From NCBI GenBank assembly GCA_900551355.1, contig URVR01000114.1:1-5560 (forward strand): a stretch of DNA of 5,560 nucleotides, given 5' to 3'. This DNA comes from an uncultured Eubacteriales bacterium. Lineage in GTDB: Bacteria > Bacillota > Clostridia > Oscillospirales > Oscillospiraceae. Positions 1 to 5,560 of the stretch are shown here, one piece after another. The notes below the pieces were generated by a model. That model had not been told where the DNA came from. It saw only the letters and a program-made list of their open reading frames with translations, and searched no databases. Within the stretch, counting starts at the first letter, position 1. The number at the start of each line of letters is the position of its first letter. Made by a program: the position numbers and the translations under genes.

Positions 1-42
1 TCCTCTACGTCTCGTGGGCTCGGAGATGTGTATAAGAGACAG
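1..42. other. Nextera library adapter with index, left end (artefact)
   Basis: These bases are synthetic sequencing-library DNA. Bases 24-42 read AGATGTGTATAAGAGACAG, the 19-bp Tn5 mosaic end used in Nextera tagmentation. Bases 9-23 are the rest of the read-2 transposase adapter, and bases 1-8 (TCCTCTAC) are the complement of an 8-base i7 index. The block is the exact reverse complement of 5510-5551. Any protein reading through it carries adapter-derived peptides such as MYKRQ or SYTHLRAHET and should be discarded. Genomic sequence starts at 43. Confidence 0.98.
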
Positions 43-402
43 TTAAAACAGGTGCAGCGCCGCCGTGGCGCGGCGGGGTGCCGCGCTGCGGCAGCAGTAG
101 TCCTTGTACGTCAGAAAGGCGTTGTTCCACTGGGCCGCCGCGTTGTTGTACCGCGCCGTCTCCCCGTTGGCGTAGTGGATCTGTGCCTCCACATAGTGGC
201 GGTACAGCTCGTCGTAGGGGGGCTCCGCCGTCAGGACGTAGCCCTCCGTCACCTCCGGCAGCGCGCCCTCCGCCTGCCGCACCTCCCGCAGCACGAATCC
301 CTCCGCCTGGGCGAGCCACTGCATTTTCTCCGCCCTGCTGTACTGATTGGGCAGCAGAGCGTCCACCCTGCCCAGCAGCTGCCCCGCCGTCAGATTGCCC
401 AT
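43..402 (-). CDS. probable head-tail connector / head completion protein
   Basis: A 119-residue protein, soluble and without signal peptide or membrane segment. It resembles the small helical proteins encoded just after the coat gene in many clostridial phages, which probably form the adaptor ring between portal and tail. Visible signature: an N-terminal helix with GRVDALLPNQYS (residues 11-22), then KMQWLAQAEGFVLREV (26-41), and a second helical block YDELYRHYVEAQIHYANGET (63-82) followed by ARYNNAAAQWNNAF (83-96). The ATG at 402 is chosen because GAGGTGA (408-414) lies 5 nt upstream and overlaps the stop of the preceding gene, which suggests translational coupling. An upstream in-frame ATG at 435 would add 11 residues and lacks that support. 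The TAA stop (43-45) is the first three bases after the adapter, so the gene is complete only if the junction is exact. The family resemblance is from memory, and the adaptor role is inferred from position. Confidence 0.72.
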   Translation of the reverse strand: MGNLTAGQLLGRVDALLPNQYSRAEKMQWLAQAEGFVLREVRQAEGALPEVTEGYVLTAEPPYDELYRHYVEAQIHYANGETARYNNAAAQWNNAFLTYKDYCCRSAAPRRATAALHLF

Positions 403-407
403 GCCCG

Positions 408-414
408 TCACCTC
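408..414 (-). promoter_or_regulatory. ribosome binding site of the connector gene
   Basis: The minus strand reads GAGGTGA, 5 nt before the ATG at 402. It shares bases with the TGA stop (413-415) of the small protein upstream, so ribosomes ending there are placed to restart. This decides the start at 402 over the in-frame ATG at 435. Confidence 0.7.
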
Positions 415-616
415 AGTTGGCTCGCTCGTCCACATAGCGGCGGGCGGCCTCGGCCATCATGCGGCTGTTCTCCAGCACCTCCGCCACATAGCCGGGCACC
501 TGCACCTGCACGCCCTTCATGATCTTCCAGCTCCGCCCGTTGACGGACACGATCACGAAGTTCTCCTCATTCTTTCTGCCGCGGGGCAGGAAAATGCTCA
601 CCATCTTCTCGTTCAT
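413..616 (-). CDS. conserved-type small phage protein between capsid and connector genes
   Basis: A 67-residue protein of unknown function. The N-terminal half looks like a small beta-rich unit (MVSIFLPRGRK at 5-15, then NFVIVSVNGRSWKIMKGVQV at 19-38). The C-terminal part is helical (VPGYVAEVLENSRMM at 40-54, then AEAARRYVDERAN). The pattern VNGRxWxIxxGxxVxVPxxVAEVLENS matches, as I recall, small proteins encoded directly downstream of coat genes in many Firmicutes phages. None has a role I can name with confidence; capsid decoration or head completion are possibilities from position only. The ATG at 616 has AAAGGAG (626-632) 9 nt upstream. A second ATG four codons later is a possible alternative start. 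The stop overlaps the ribosome binding site of the next gene. No cysteine, signal peptide or membrane segment is present. Confidence 0.78.
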   Translation of the reverse strand: MNEKMVSIFLPRGRKNEENFVIVSVNGRSWKIMKGVQVQVPGYVAEVLENSRMMAEAARRYVDERAN

Positions 617-649
617 AACGCCTTTCTCCTTTCACAGTTCCGTTTCTTC

Positions 650-678
650 GCAGGGAGGGGCTTCCCGCCCCTCCCTGC
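650..678 (-). terminator. strong GC-rich hairpin just after the capsid gene; possible attenuator
   Basis: A perfect 12-bp inverted repeat: 650-661 (GCAGGGAGGGGC) pairs with 667-678 (GCCCCTCCCTGC) around a 5-base loop (662-666). It starts 7 nt past the capsid stop codon and ends 18 nt before the next gene's ribosome binding site. In the direction of transcription it is followed by GAAGAAACGG, not a U-tract, so it is not a canonical intrinsic terminator. It could cause partial termination, stabilise the 3' end of the abundant capsid message, or mark an RNA processing point. The structure is directly visible; the role is inferred. Confidence 0.6.
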
Positions 679-685
679 CGCCGGG

Positions 686-1909
686 TCAGTTGGCCTTGTC
701 CTCGCCGGAATAGCTGGAGCCGCACTCCACACGCACCATGTACTCGTCGTACAGGATGGCAGCGGCGTGGACGCCCTTCCAGCCCACGCTGGAGCGCTGA
801 TCCAGCGGGTCGGCGGTGCCGGAGGAGCCGCGGGGCTTCACGATGACCTCCGTGCCCTCGCTGAGATCCACCACGCCGTAGGCGCCCTTGCCCAGGAACA
901 GGCAGCCGTACACGGCACAGCCGTCCTTGCCGCCCTCGCCGGGATAGATCACCGTCTTGTCGGCGGCGGTGACGGCCTCCTCCAGCACCAGCTTGGCCGC
1001 GGTGTTGGACGCCACCTTCACCCGCTTGCCGCCGATGAGTACATAGCGGCCCGCCAGCGCGTCGGCTGCCACGGTGCCGCCGGCGAAGCTCACCTCGGTA
1101 TTGCCGCTCACCGCGCCGCTGACCGTCAGGGTGCGGGCGTTCTGGGCCAGATCATCGCCGCGGTAGATCTTGGCCTCGGTGGTCTCCACGAAGCGCACGC
1201 CGTGCAGCTCGCCGATCTCGCCGGAGAACAGCTCCGTGGCGGCGGCGTACTGGTGCGCGGCGATCCATGCCTCGTCCTGGCGCAGGTCGAAGGCCACGCT
1301 GGGGTGGATGATGCACACATACTTGCCGTCGAAGGTAGGTGCGTTCATCTTCTTCAGCTGGGTGGCGGCCTTGGCCACCAGCTCGCTGGTCATCTTGCAG
1401 CCGCTGTCCAGCGCGTAGCGGCTCACCACGGCGGTAACAGTGCCGTCGCTGTTCTTTTTGGGCGCATAGATGACCTGGTTGCCCTGCTGGATCTCGTTGC
1501 GGGTCACGGTGTCCAGCGTCAGGCCCATATTGGCGCCGTGACGGTCGGTGATCTCCAGCACCACGTCGTCGATAGCCGTCAGATCCAGCATATCGGACAC
1601 GGTGGTGTAGTCGCCGTACTGTGCCAGCTCCTTGGTGATGTAGCTGACGGAAATACCGCTGCCGTCGGGGGTCACGCCCTCGGTCAGCGGCGTCAGCGCC
1701 TTGTCAAAGGCGCCGAACTTGCGCCACTCCACGGTCTTGCCGCCGCCCACGGGCAGGCCCTTGGTGGCCGCGAACTGGTTGTGCACCAGCTGCGGGCGCG
1801 CGTTCTCCAGCAGCTCCATGCCGTAGTAGGTCTTCATCTCGGCGCTGAGACCGCCGGTGGTCTGGGTGTTCATCTCCCCTGCGAACAGCTGCAAATTCAT
1901 TTTCTCCAT
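686..1909 (-). CDS. major capsid protein, N4-gp56 family
   Basis: A 407-residue HK97-fold coat protein, the shell subunit of the phage head. Family signatures I recognise are FDKALTPLTEGVTPDG (68-83), QYGDYTTVSDMLDLTAIDD (97-115), LTLDTVTRNEI (130-140), CIIHPSVAFDLR (199-210), GEIGELHGVRFVETTEAKIY (230-249) and the C-terminal block GTADPLDQRSSVGWK (364-378) plus YDEYMVRVE (388-396). Between the ETTEAKIY motif and the AVYGCLFLGKGAYGV motif (332-346) lies an extra segment of about 75 residues (251-327), likely a surface domain. The N-terminus MEKMNLQLFAGE matches the Prp cleavage motif of ribosomal protein L27, so the mature protein may start at Gly11. The ATG at 1909 is chosen because GGAGG (1918-1922) is 8 nt upstream; ATG at 1900 (Met4) is an alternative with a poorer site. 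The scaffold gene is 20 nt upstream. Confidence 0.95.
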   Translation of the reverse strand: MEKMNLQLFAGEMNTQTTGGLSAEMKTYYGMELLENARPQLVHNQFAATKGLPVGGGKTVEWRKFGAFDKALTPLTEGVTPDGSGISVSYITKELAQYGDYTTVSDMLDLTAIDDVVLEITDRHGANMGLTLDTVTRNEIQQGNQVIYAPKKNSDGTVTAVVSRYALDSGCKMTSELVAKAATQLKKMNAPTFDGKYVCIIHPSVAFDLRQDEAWIAAHQYAAATELFSGEIGELHGVRFVETTEAKIYRGDDLAQNARTLTVSGAVSGNTEVSFAGGTVAADALAGRYVLIGGKRVKVASNTAAKLVLEEAVTAADKTVIYPGEGGKDGCAVYGCLFLGKGAYGVVDLSEGTEVIVKPRGSSGTADPLDQRSSVGWKGVHAAAILYDEYMVRVECGSSYSGEDKAN

Positions 1910-1917
1910 GTTCTCTT

Positions 1918-1922
1918 CCTCC
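1918..1922 (-). promoter_or_regulatory. ribosome binding site of the major capsid gene
   Basis: The minus strand reads GGGAGGAAGAGAAC before the ATG at 1909: a full GGAGG core with 8-nt spacing, consistent with the high expression a coat protein needs. It favours Met1 over Met4, although MNLQLFA is the conserved-looking start of the mature motif. Confidence 0.7.
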
Positions 1923-1929
1923 CTGTTTT

Positions 1930-2538
1930 TCAGAATCGTATCTTCTCTCCGTCCTGCACCCGCCTGCGGATGGCCGCCAGCTCCCGGCTGGTCAGGCTCC
2001 TGGGATCGCTGCGGGTCACGGTGCGGCTGCCGCCCCGGTTCTCCGCCGCCCGGCTGCCGCCGGAGGCGATGGCCCGCGCCATCTCGCTGCGGGTCTGGGC
2101 CGCCGCGTAGTGCATGGCCGCCTTCAGGAGCTCCTGCCGGTGCACAAGCTCATAGGCGGTCTGCCCGTCCACTCCCGCCGTCACCAGCCGCCCGAACTGC
2201 GGCGACGCCAGCTCCCTCTGCCAGTCGAAGTCCGGGTACACCTGCCGGATGCGCCCCTCCTCCGCCTGCAATCGCAGCAGCGCCCCGGCCTGTGCCTGTC
2301 GGCGCTCCTCCGTCTCCCGGCGCAGCCGGGCATTTTCCTGCCGCAGGCCCCGCAGCCGCCCATCCAGGATCTTCTGTACCCGGGCGTCGAACTGCGCCTT
2401 GTACCTTCCACGGATCAGCTCCGCGAAATCGTCCTGCTCCCCGGCGTCGGGAGCCGCCTGCCCGCCTTCCGCTGCGCCCGTCTCCTGACCGTCTGCCTCC
2501 TCCGCAAACGTCTGCCAGTCCATCCAAAGCTGCCTCAT
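1930..2538 (-). CDS. capsid scaffolding protein (scaffold-like)
   Basis: A 202-residue charged, helical protein placed directly before the capsid gene. Scaffolds guide coat assembly inside the procapsid and are then removed. Visible parts: N-terminal motif MDWQTFA (6-12); an acidic, low-complexity stretch rich in Glu, Asp, Ala and Gly (13-40); a long predicted coiled coil starting FDARVQKILDGRLRGLRQEN (50-69) and running to about 98; a conserved-looking block YPDFDWQRELASPQFGRLV (101-119) with AYELVHRQELLKAAMHYAA (128-146); a flexible Gly/Ser/Arg linker (158-180); and a basic C-terminal helix SRELAAIRRRVQDGEKIRF (184-202), typical of coat-binding ends of scaffolds. MDWQTFA has the same M-x-x-Q-x-F-A pattern as the capsid N-terminus, a likely protease site. 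The ATG at 2538 has AAGGAG (2544-2549) 5 nt upstream; ATG at 2523 (Met6) is an alternative. The function call rests on architecture, position and recalled family resemblance. Confidence 0.85.
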   Translation of the reverse strand: MRQLWMDWQTFAEEADGQETGAAEGGQAAPDAGEQDDFAELIRGRYKAQFDARVQKILDGRLRGLRQENARLRRETEERRQAQAGALLRLQAEEGRIRQVYPDFDWQRELASPQFGRLVTAGVDGQTAYELVHRQELLKAAMHYAAAQTRSEMARAIASGGSRAAENRGGSRTVTRSDPRSLTSRELAAIRRRVQDGEKIRF

Positions 2539-2560
2539 AGCCTCTCCTTCCCGTGGTAGG

Positions 2561-2842
2561 TCACGACCCTGCTATCTCCACGCACCCGGGATACGCCTGT
2601 GCCAACTGCGCCGCGCCGCACCGCACCAGGGCCAGTGCCTCGCCGCATTGCCCCGCGCCCCGGATGACCGCGAAGCCCTTCCGGATGTCCACCCGTTCTG
2701 CCTGTCCCGTCTCCTCCAGATACCCCGCCAGCGCGTACACCAGCGCCGACACGGCGGCGCACACGATGTCCCGGCCCGCCGGTGCGTACCCCGCGTGGCC
2801 GCTGACCGTCACCTGCGCCCCATCGAACTGCACCCGGATCAT
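2561..2842 (-). CDS. Prp-like (YsxB family) cysteine protease, probable capsid maturation protease
   Basis: A 93-residue protein of the Prp family. In Firmicutes, Prp removes the N-terminal extension of ribosomal protein L27 by cutting after a motif like NLQFFA. In staphylococcal phage 80alpha, host Prp also cuts capsid and scaffold. The catalytic pair is visible: His16 in SGHAGYAPAG (14-23) and Cys28 in DIVCAAVSALV (25-35), 12 residues apart, the same distance as His22 and Cys34 of S. aureus Prp. The length is near the family norm of roughly 100-110. The ATG at 2842 overlaps the portal stop as ATGA, and GGTGA (2850-2854) lies 7 nt upstream. Sitting between portal and scaffold genes, where many phages keep their prohead protease, it most likely matures the procapsid rather than the ribosome. 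Family membership is well supported; the capsid role is inference. The open frame continues upstream inside the portal gene, but that part is out-of-frame portal sequence. Confidence 0.92.
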   Translation of the reverse strand: MIRVQFDGAQVTVSGHAGYAPAGRDIVCAAVSALVYALAGYLEETGQAERVDIRKGFAVIRGAGQCGEALALVRCGAAQLAQAYPGCVEIAGS

Positions 2843-4674
2843 CGGGGTCTCACCGCCTCCTGCGATCTTTTGCGCTGCCGCTGCACGGCGTCCAGCACAC
2901 CGCTGCCCGCGTCCGGCGTCCGCAGGCCGCTGACATCCAGCGTCTCCCCGACGTCGGCCTCCATCTCCTGCGCCAGCGCCTCCGCCAGCTGCGTGCCCTG
3001 CCGGGCGTCCAGCAGCCGCAGCGCCGTCAGCAGCTGTTCCTGCAGCCACGTCACCTGCCGCGTCCGCTGCTGCCCCTGCCGGATCACCGCCGCCAGCTGG
3101 TCCTTGTTCTTGAACTCCATCAGATCCAGACACCGCAGGGCCTGCTCGGCCATGTCCGCCCGGAAGAAGCCCATCTGGAACAGCTGCAAAGCCAGCTGGT
3201 TGTACTCCATGGTCTTATAGGGCGTCTCGTCCTGCGCCGCGATCTCCAGATCGAACTCCGGCACCCGGTAGCCGCCCATCTCCATCAGCCGGGGCTGCAT
3301 GCCGCCGTTGTCGTACATCCGGAACTCCTGCTCCGCGCCCCGTCCCAGCAGCCGGAACTGCCGGGGCATGCTGTAAAACTGCCGCACCAGCTCGATGCAC
3401 AGCGTCAGCACCTGGGAGAACGCCTCGTATCCGTCGTCGATCATGTTGCGCGACAGCTTGCCGCCCGCCTCCTGCAGGGCCGCGATGGCCGTGGCCGCCG
3501 TGACGCCGCCGGCGGTGCCGCCGCCCATCACGTCCCGGTTGCCCGCCGTCTCCTTCATCTCCGCCACCTTGTTCTGCAGAATGGCCACATACACGCTGTC
3601 CAGCGTGGGCACCCGGATAGGCGCGATGGAATCCGCCCCCAGATTGCCGTTGGTGTGGACGAAGGGTCTCGTCCAGTCGGCGTACTCCTCCTCGTTCACC
3701 GCCCCGTCGGAGCGGATGAAGAACCGGGGCGTGGTGGCCGCCAGCGTGTTCTTCAGAATGGCCTGGTTCATCAGGTCGATCTGCTTCTGCGCCGACTTGC
3801 ACAGATCCACATAGCCGTAGCCGCAGGGCGTTCCCTCCTCCGGGAACAGCACGTCGAACACGAAGGGGTACTGCCCGTGGTCGTACCAGCCCCTCCCGGC
3901 GCAGGCCGGGTCGTTTTCCGTGGCGTACAGCACCGTCTCCCCCACGAACTTGCAGTACTGCAGCACCGGGTGTCCGTCCTCCTCCGTGCGGTAGTACCAG
4001 TCCACCACCAGCGACTGGCCGGAGGTGTCCACCCTGTCGTCGTAGAGGTAGCGGCTCACCTGGGCCGCGCCGCCCCGGCCCAGCTTTCCCTCCAGCTGGG
4101 GATACTCCCGCAGCAGCCGGTGGTCGGGCACCAGCTCCACGGAGAAGAAGTTCTCCGATGCCTGGATGTCCTGCACCCCCGGCTCCCAGAACAGATTCAA
4201 TACATCCATGCTGCGGATGTCAATGTCCCCCAGTCCGTGGAGCTTTCTGTCGTCCCAGAACACGCCGTACACGGCGCAGCCGGACTTCAGCTTGTTCCAC
4301 CACGCCCTGGAGTACTCCCTCTTGAACCGGTTGTTCTTCAGGATCACCGGCAGGATGCGGGTCAGCTTCTCCGCCTCCTCCCGGTCGTCCGGCTCCCGGG
4401 GCAGCACCGTAGGCTCGGGATAGCTGTCCATGGCGTCCGCATGCTTGGACAGGATGCAGTTCACCAGCCATCCGCTGGCCGGCTGCGGGTCGGCAGGATT
4501 ACCGCCCTCCCCGGCCTTTTCCATCTGTTCCCAGTGCCGCAGCTTCCAGAACTGTTCATTGTCGATGATGCGCTTGTCCAGATTCTCCTTGCCCTGCCGG
4601 TACTTCCGCAGGATCTCCGCCGCCCGGAGCACCTCCTGCGTGCCGATCCTGGGCCGCATGACCTCCTGTTCCAT
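2839..4674 (-). CDS. phage portal protein
   Basis: A 611-residue portal protein. Twelve copies form the ring at one head vertex through which DNA is packaged and ejected, and which seeds procapsid assembly. Support: the wing/clip-like central region, followed by GGGTAGGVTAATAIAALQEA (384-403), with GKLSRNMIDDGYEAFSQVLT (405-424) and CIELVRQFYSMPRQF (426-440), a block I recognise from portals of clostridial phages; also GYGYVDLCKSAQKQIDLMNQ (285-304), a typical stem-entry helix. The C-terminus (529-611) is Gln/Arg-rich and helical, as in the barrel end of long portals. The ATG at 4674 is preferred because GGAAGG (4681-4686) lies 6 nt upstream. An in-frame ATG at 4752 overlaps the terminase stop as ATGA and would add 26 basic, disordered-looking residues, but it has poorly spaced binding-site bases. 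The stop overlaps the protease start. Confidence 0.92.
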   Translation of the reverse strand: MEQEVMRPRIGTQEVLRAAEILRKYRQGKENLDKRIIDNEQFWKLRHWEQMEKAGEGGNPADPQPASGWLVNCILSKHADAMDSYPEPTVLPREPDDREEAEKLTRILPVILKNNRFKREYSRAWWNKLKSGCAVYGVFWDDRKLHGLGDIDIRSMDVLNLFWEPGVQDIQASENFFSVELVPDHRLLREYPQLEGKLGRGGAAQVSRYLYDDRVDTSGQSLVVDWYYRTEEDGHPVLQYCKFVGETVLYATENDPACAGRGWYDHGQYPFVFDVLFPEEGTPCGYGYVDLCKSAQKQIDLMNQAILKNTLAATTPRFFIRSDGAVNEEEYADWTRPFVHTNGNLGADSIAPIRVPTLDSVYVAILQNKVAEMKETAGNRDVMGGGTAGGVTAATAIAALQEAGGKLSRNMIDDGYEAFSQVLTLCIELVRQFYSMPRQFRLLGRGAEQEFRMYDNGGMQPRLMEMGGYRVPEFDLEIAAQDETPYKTMEYNQLALQLFQMGFFRADMAEQALRCLDLMEFKNKDQLAAVIRQGQQRTRQVTWLQEQLLTALRLLDARQGTQLAEALAQEMEADVGETLDVSGLRTPDAGSGVLDAVQRQRKRSQEAVRPR

Positions 4675-4680
4675 GTCGCA

Positions 4681-4688
4681 CCTTCCTT
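4681..4688 (-). promoter_or_regulatory. ribosome binding site of the portal gene
   Basis: The minus strand reads AAGGAAGG, 6 nt before the ATG at 4674. The upstream in-frame ATG at 4752 has only AGAAGG placed 2 nt from it, too close for normal initiation, so this site decides the start. The rest of the 74-bp gap between terminase and portal (4675-4748) shows no promoter or terminator that I can support. Confidence 0.6.
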
Positions 4689-4748
4689 TCCTTGTTACTG
4701 TCTCTGTCCGCACCCGCCGTTTTGTTGCACGCGCCGGTGCAGCGCCCC

Positions 4749-5509
4749 TCATATCCTTCTCACGCCGCCCCAGCTGCCGAACCGTCCCGTCCGCAGCTCC
4801 AGCGGATCATCGGCGATCTCCCGGCTCTCCGTCCGCACCGGCGCGATGGGCCGCGTCATGCAGAAATACCGGCTCTCGTCGGCCACATGATCCTCCTGGC
4901 TGGTATCCACATCCTCCGGCGCCGTCTGGCTGTACAGCAGCCCCGGCACCGTCCGGATAAATGCCCTGCAGTTCTCGAACACATACAGCATGGGGTACCC
5001 CTCCGCGTCGAAGCTCATCCGGTAGTGCATCTGCATCCATCCGGCAATGCGCCGGTTGTCCCCCTTCACGAAGTAGATGCGGTGCTTCAGCGCCGTCTCA
5101 TAGATGCTCTCGCCCCGGCTGGCGTCCCAGATGGCCGGATCCGCCACGCCCTGTATCTGCCGCCCCCGCAGCAGCGGGTGCTCGTCCTCGATGCGCCGTA
5201 TCTCCGCAAACTGCTTCTCCGGCGTCCACAGCACGCCCTCGTCCGGCGTGCCGGTGCAGCCGTACAGCTCCGCGATGCGGTACACGCATCCGTCGTGATC
5301 CACCGCCCACCAGCCGCAGGAAAAGGGCTTGGCGTAGCCGAAGTCGTAGCTGCGGTACACGTTCCACTCCCGCGGCACGTCAAAGGGCCGTATCACATGG
5401 GTCCACTGCCTGTCGTCGTAGTGGGCCGGGTCGTCGGTGAACTCCTGGAACACCTGCCCGGCAAGCACGTCCCATTTTCCCTCCAGCCACGCCCGCCGCA
5501 GCTTGGGCG
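4749..5509 (-). CDS. terminase large subunit, C-terminal nuclease domain (5' end missing)
   Basis: The last 252 residues of the packaging motor; the N-terminal ATPase part lies beyond the contig end. The frame stays open to the adapter junction, so the GTG at 5468 is an internal valine codon, not a start. The first visible residues, PKLRRAWLEGKWDVLAGQVF, are the linker typically found between ATPase and nuclease domains. The RNase H-like nuclease that cuts concatemeric DNA is recognisable by its acidic residues: Asp55 in YRSYDFGYAKPF, Asp123 in GVADPAIWD, and Asp206 or Asp210 in EDHVADESRYF (numbered from the first complete codon at 5507). Also typical are WTPEKQFAEIRRIE (94-107) and YVFENCRAFIRTVPGLLY (175-192). 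The TGA stop (4749-4751) overlaps a possible upstream portal ATG. A small terminase subunit is expected further upstream, outside the window. Confidence 0.93.
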
Positions 5510-5560
5510 CTGTCTCTTATACACATCTCCGAGCCCACGAGACGTAGAGGAAGCTCGTAT
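5510..5560. other. Nextera library adapter with index, right end (artefact)
   Basis: Synthetic DNA. Bases 5510-5528 are the Tn5 mosaic end complement, CTGTCTCTTATACACATCT, followed by the remainder of the read-2 transposase adapter up to 5543. Next is the 8-base index GTAGAGGA (5544-5551, which I recall as Nextera N712), then AGCTCGTAT (5552-5560), which is the start of the P7 flow-cell sequence ATCTCGTAT with one mismatch at 5553. The same index in opposite orientation is at 1-8. Not part of the organism. Confidence 0.98.

Noticed and set aside
5..319. Minus-strand open frame ending SYTHLRAHET
   Set aside because: Its end is adapter translation, and the body is an out-of-frame Gly/Arg-rich shadow of the connector gene.
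28..522. Plus-strand open frame beginning MYKRQ
   Set aside because: Its start codon lies inside the adapter; MYKRQ is a known translation of the Nextera mosaic end. The remainder is antisense to the connector gene.
347..2110. Long plus-strand open frame (587 codons) opposite the capsid gene
   Set aside because: It is His/Leu/Ala/Gly-rich with no family resemblance, and lies antisense to the clearly recognisable capsid protein. GC-rich sequence commonly leaves such antisense frames open.
2843..3133. Upstream extension of the protease frame (about 97 more residues)
   Set aside because: It is Gly/Ala/Arg-rich out-of-frame portal sequence. The Prp homology begins at MIRVQF, which has its own binding site and an ATGA overlap.
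4698..4705. Internal CTGTCTCT, an 8-base match to the mosaic end
   Set aside because: The match stops after 8 bases with no TATACACATCT following, so it is chance and not an internal adapter or chimeric join.
3655..4890. Plus-strand open frame (411 codons) opposite the portal and terminase genes
   Set aside because: Antisense shadow of two recognised genes, composed of Val/Leu/His/Arg-rich filler with no domain or credible ribosome binding site.
5466..5468. GTG as the start of the terminase fragment
   Set aside because: The frame continues upstream with conserved-looking residues (LRRAWLEGKWD) to the adapter, so this is an internal valine of a truncated gene.
43..5509. CRISPR arrays, tRNA or rRNA genes, attachment sites, defence genes
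   Set aside because: No repeated spacer-like units, cloverleaf or rRNA motifs are seen. The insert is almost fully occupied by head-assembly genes, with gaps no longer than about 75 bp.
1..5551. Terminal inverted repeats suggesting a transposon carrying the whole window
   Set aside because: The repeats are library adapters containing the engineered Tn5 mosaic end plus index, and no transposase gene is present.

Overview
This window is a GC-rich piece of a tailed double-stranded DNA phage or prophage: the head-assembly operon. It is captured as an assembled contig with Illumina Nextera adapter left on both ends. Biological sequence runs from 43 to 5509. Bases 1-42 and 5510-5560 are library adapter with index, not genome. 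All genes lie on the minus strand, so transcription runs from high to low coordinates. GC-rich codons, strong AGGAGG-type ribosome binding sites and a Prp-type (Firmicutes-lineage) cysteine protease suggest a phage of a high-GC Firmicutes host, probably a gut clostridium. That assignment is inference. No integrase, lysis, tail or bacterial gene is in view, so lifestyle and tail type cannot be told.

Layout in transcription order: terminase large subunit, C-terminal nuclease part only (5509-4749); portal (4674-2839); Prp-like cysteine protease (2842-2561, ATGA overlap with portal); scaffold-like protein (2538-1930); N4-gp56-family major capsid protein (1909-686); a strong 12-bp hairpin (678-650); a 67-residue conserved-type small protein (616-413); a probable head-tail connector (402-43), whose stop codon sits exactly at the adapter junction. 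Gaps are very short (the longest are about 70 bp) and each gene has its own ribosome binding site, as expected of one polycistronic late operon.

The genes fit one pathway. Scaffold and coat co-assemble on the portal ring to make a procapsid. The terminase packages DNA through the portal. The protease matures the shell, and the connector closes the head. The most interesting point is a proposed enzyme-substrate set. The protease is a homologue of Prp, the enzyme that trims ribosomal protein L27 after an N-terminal NLQFFA-like motif. Both the scaffold (MDWQTFA) and the capsid protein (MNLQLFA) begin with the same M-x-x-Q-x-F-A pattern. This looks like a self-contained, phage-encoded version of the host Prp maturation known from staphylococcal phage 80alpha.
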